NCBI GenBank assembly: GCA_014607495.2
Contig: CP053149.1
Location: 10,490,120-10,554,119, forward strand
Direction of reading: 5' to 3'
Source: Carposina sasakii
Taxonomy: Eukaryota; Arthropoda; Insecta; Lepidoptera; Carposinidae
Length of the DNA stretch: 64,000 nucleotides
Made by a program: the position numbers and the translations under genes. The first letter of the stretch is position 1, and every line of letters begins with the position of its first letter. Below the pieces are notes generated by a model that saw nothing but the letters and a program-made list of their open reading frames with translations, was not told where the DNA came from and made no database searches. Of this stretch, positions 63,257-64,000 are shown in pieces.

Positions 63257-64000
63257 TTGTACAAAGTATATATACGAGTAGTATGTAGGTGTACAAAAGA
63301 ATTTAAACATTGCCAAAATTTTCATAACAGATATTCCATACATTCCAAACTGTCAAATGTCATTTTTAAACAGTGTTCAACTTGAGACGCGGATTTTGTA
63401 ATAATATCATAAGAATTTAAAAGGTTTAGTAACGTAAAACAATTTACCGAATACTAAAATGTTTGTTCAATAATCTTTCCAATCTTTATTTTTTACTGAT
63501 TTAGCAATGTCCGTCCGTCCCATTCTGTCTTGGTGATCGATCACAGGCCACGTGCTCCGATTCCCTGAACCTTTGCTAAAAAATGCATTTTTCTCTCAAA
63601 AAAACATTCCAAGCTTTCGACAATAGCCCCACATCGCGATAAAAGCAAGCAAACAGTAGATAGCCAAATATTTGAGCGCGGGCGTAGTGGAGCATAAAAA
63701 TGGCTGACAAAGGCATTAACGAAGGATTAGGACAGACGCAATGTTATTTGATTACTTAGACAAATTCACGGATATGGGAACATTAGATGATCCTCTTCAG
63801 CTCACAATGGAGCGGTATTTGTGTACGATATAAGGAGATTTAAGTATCTCGATCACTTTAAAATACTACTTAGGTAGCTACTTATTTCGAGATTTTTTGG
63901 CCTACTCAAAGCCATGTTTTAAAACACGTGATAGAGGAAAATCTAGAACGATATGTTAAACTCCCTGTAGTAGGAGTTTCAGTTAGATAGGTAGGTACAT
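63257..64000. other. Gene-free right edge
   Basis: I see nothing identifiable. Confidence 0.4.

Overview
The window is animal nuclear DNA, very probably from a moth or butterfly (Lepidoptera). It is AT-rich, its genes carry GT-AG introns, and intergenic DNA and introns are packed with dispersed repeats of the kind common in lepidopteran genomes: tRNA-headed SINEs, the 'aatattataaa...gcggacgaagtcgcggg' family, RTE-type LINE ends and many MITEs. No bacterial operon, CRISPR array or intact tRNA/rRNA gene was seen.

Five genes can be supported; four were assembled exon by exon with consistent splice phases. EOGT (minus, 19931-24447, 8 exons, 529 aa) is the ER O-GlcNAc transferase for EGF domains and ends in KHDEL. 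Dp/TFDP (plus, 26985-40920, 11 exons, 434 aa) is the E2F dimerisation partner, spread over 14 kb by repeat-filled introns. COPS9/CSN9 (minus, 43474-43911, 3 exons, 59 aa) is the smallest COP9 signalosome subunit. DUS2 (plus, 46446-48564, 6 exons, 448 aa) is a tRNA dihydrouridine synthase with a dsRNA-binding domain and one apparent GC-AG intron. A 90-aa coiled-coil-like protein of unknown function (minus, 48646-48918) is tail-to-tail with DUS2. EOGT/Dp and COPS9/DUS2 are divergent pairs with gaps of about 2.5 kb each.

The most interesting structure is a roughly 400-bp poly-A-tailed retroposon family, called family P here. About a dozen copies or pieces are present, three of them with good target-site duplications of 10-11 bp. 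They occur only in the two divergent gaps, just upstream of the 90-aa gene, and at 51.8 kb. At all five gene starts the nearest copy lies in the same orientation as the gene with its A-tail facing the ATG. The 5' end of the element carries GCGGGAAA, which matches the E2F consensus, and three copies with it sit upstream of Dp, which also has its own TTTGGCGCC site.

Region by region: 1-19.9 kb is gene-free and holds a 373-bp tandem duplication, TIR elements and tandem palindromes. 19.9-24.4 kb is EOGT. 24.4-27 kb is the family P-filled divergent gap. 27-41 kb is Dp with piggyBac-like, LINE and SINE insertions in its introns. 41-49 kb holds COPS9, DUS2 and the 90-aa gene with nested family P and hAT-like elements. 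49-64 kb is gene-free, with LINE scraps, TIR elements and repeat-poor stretches around 57.5-63 kb.
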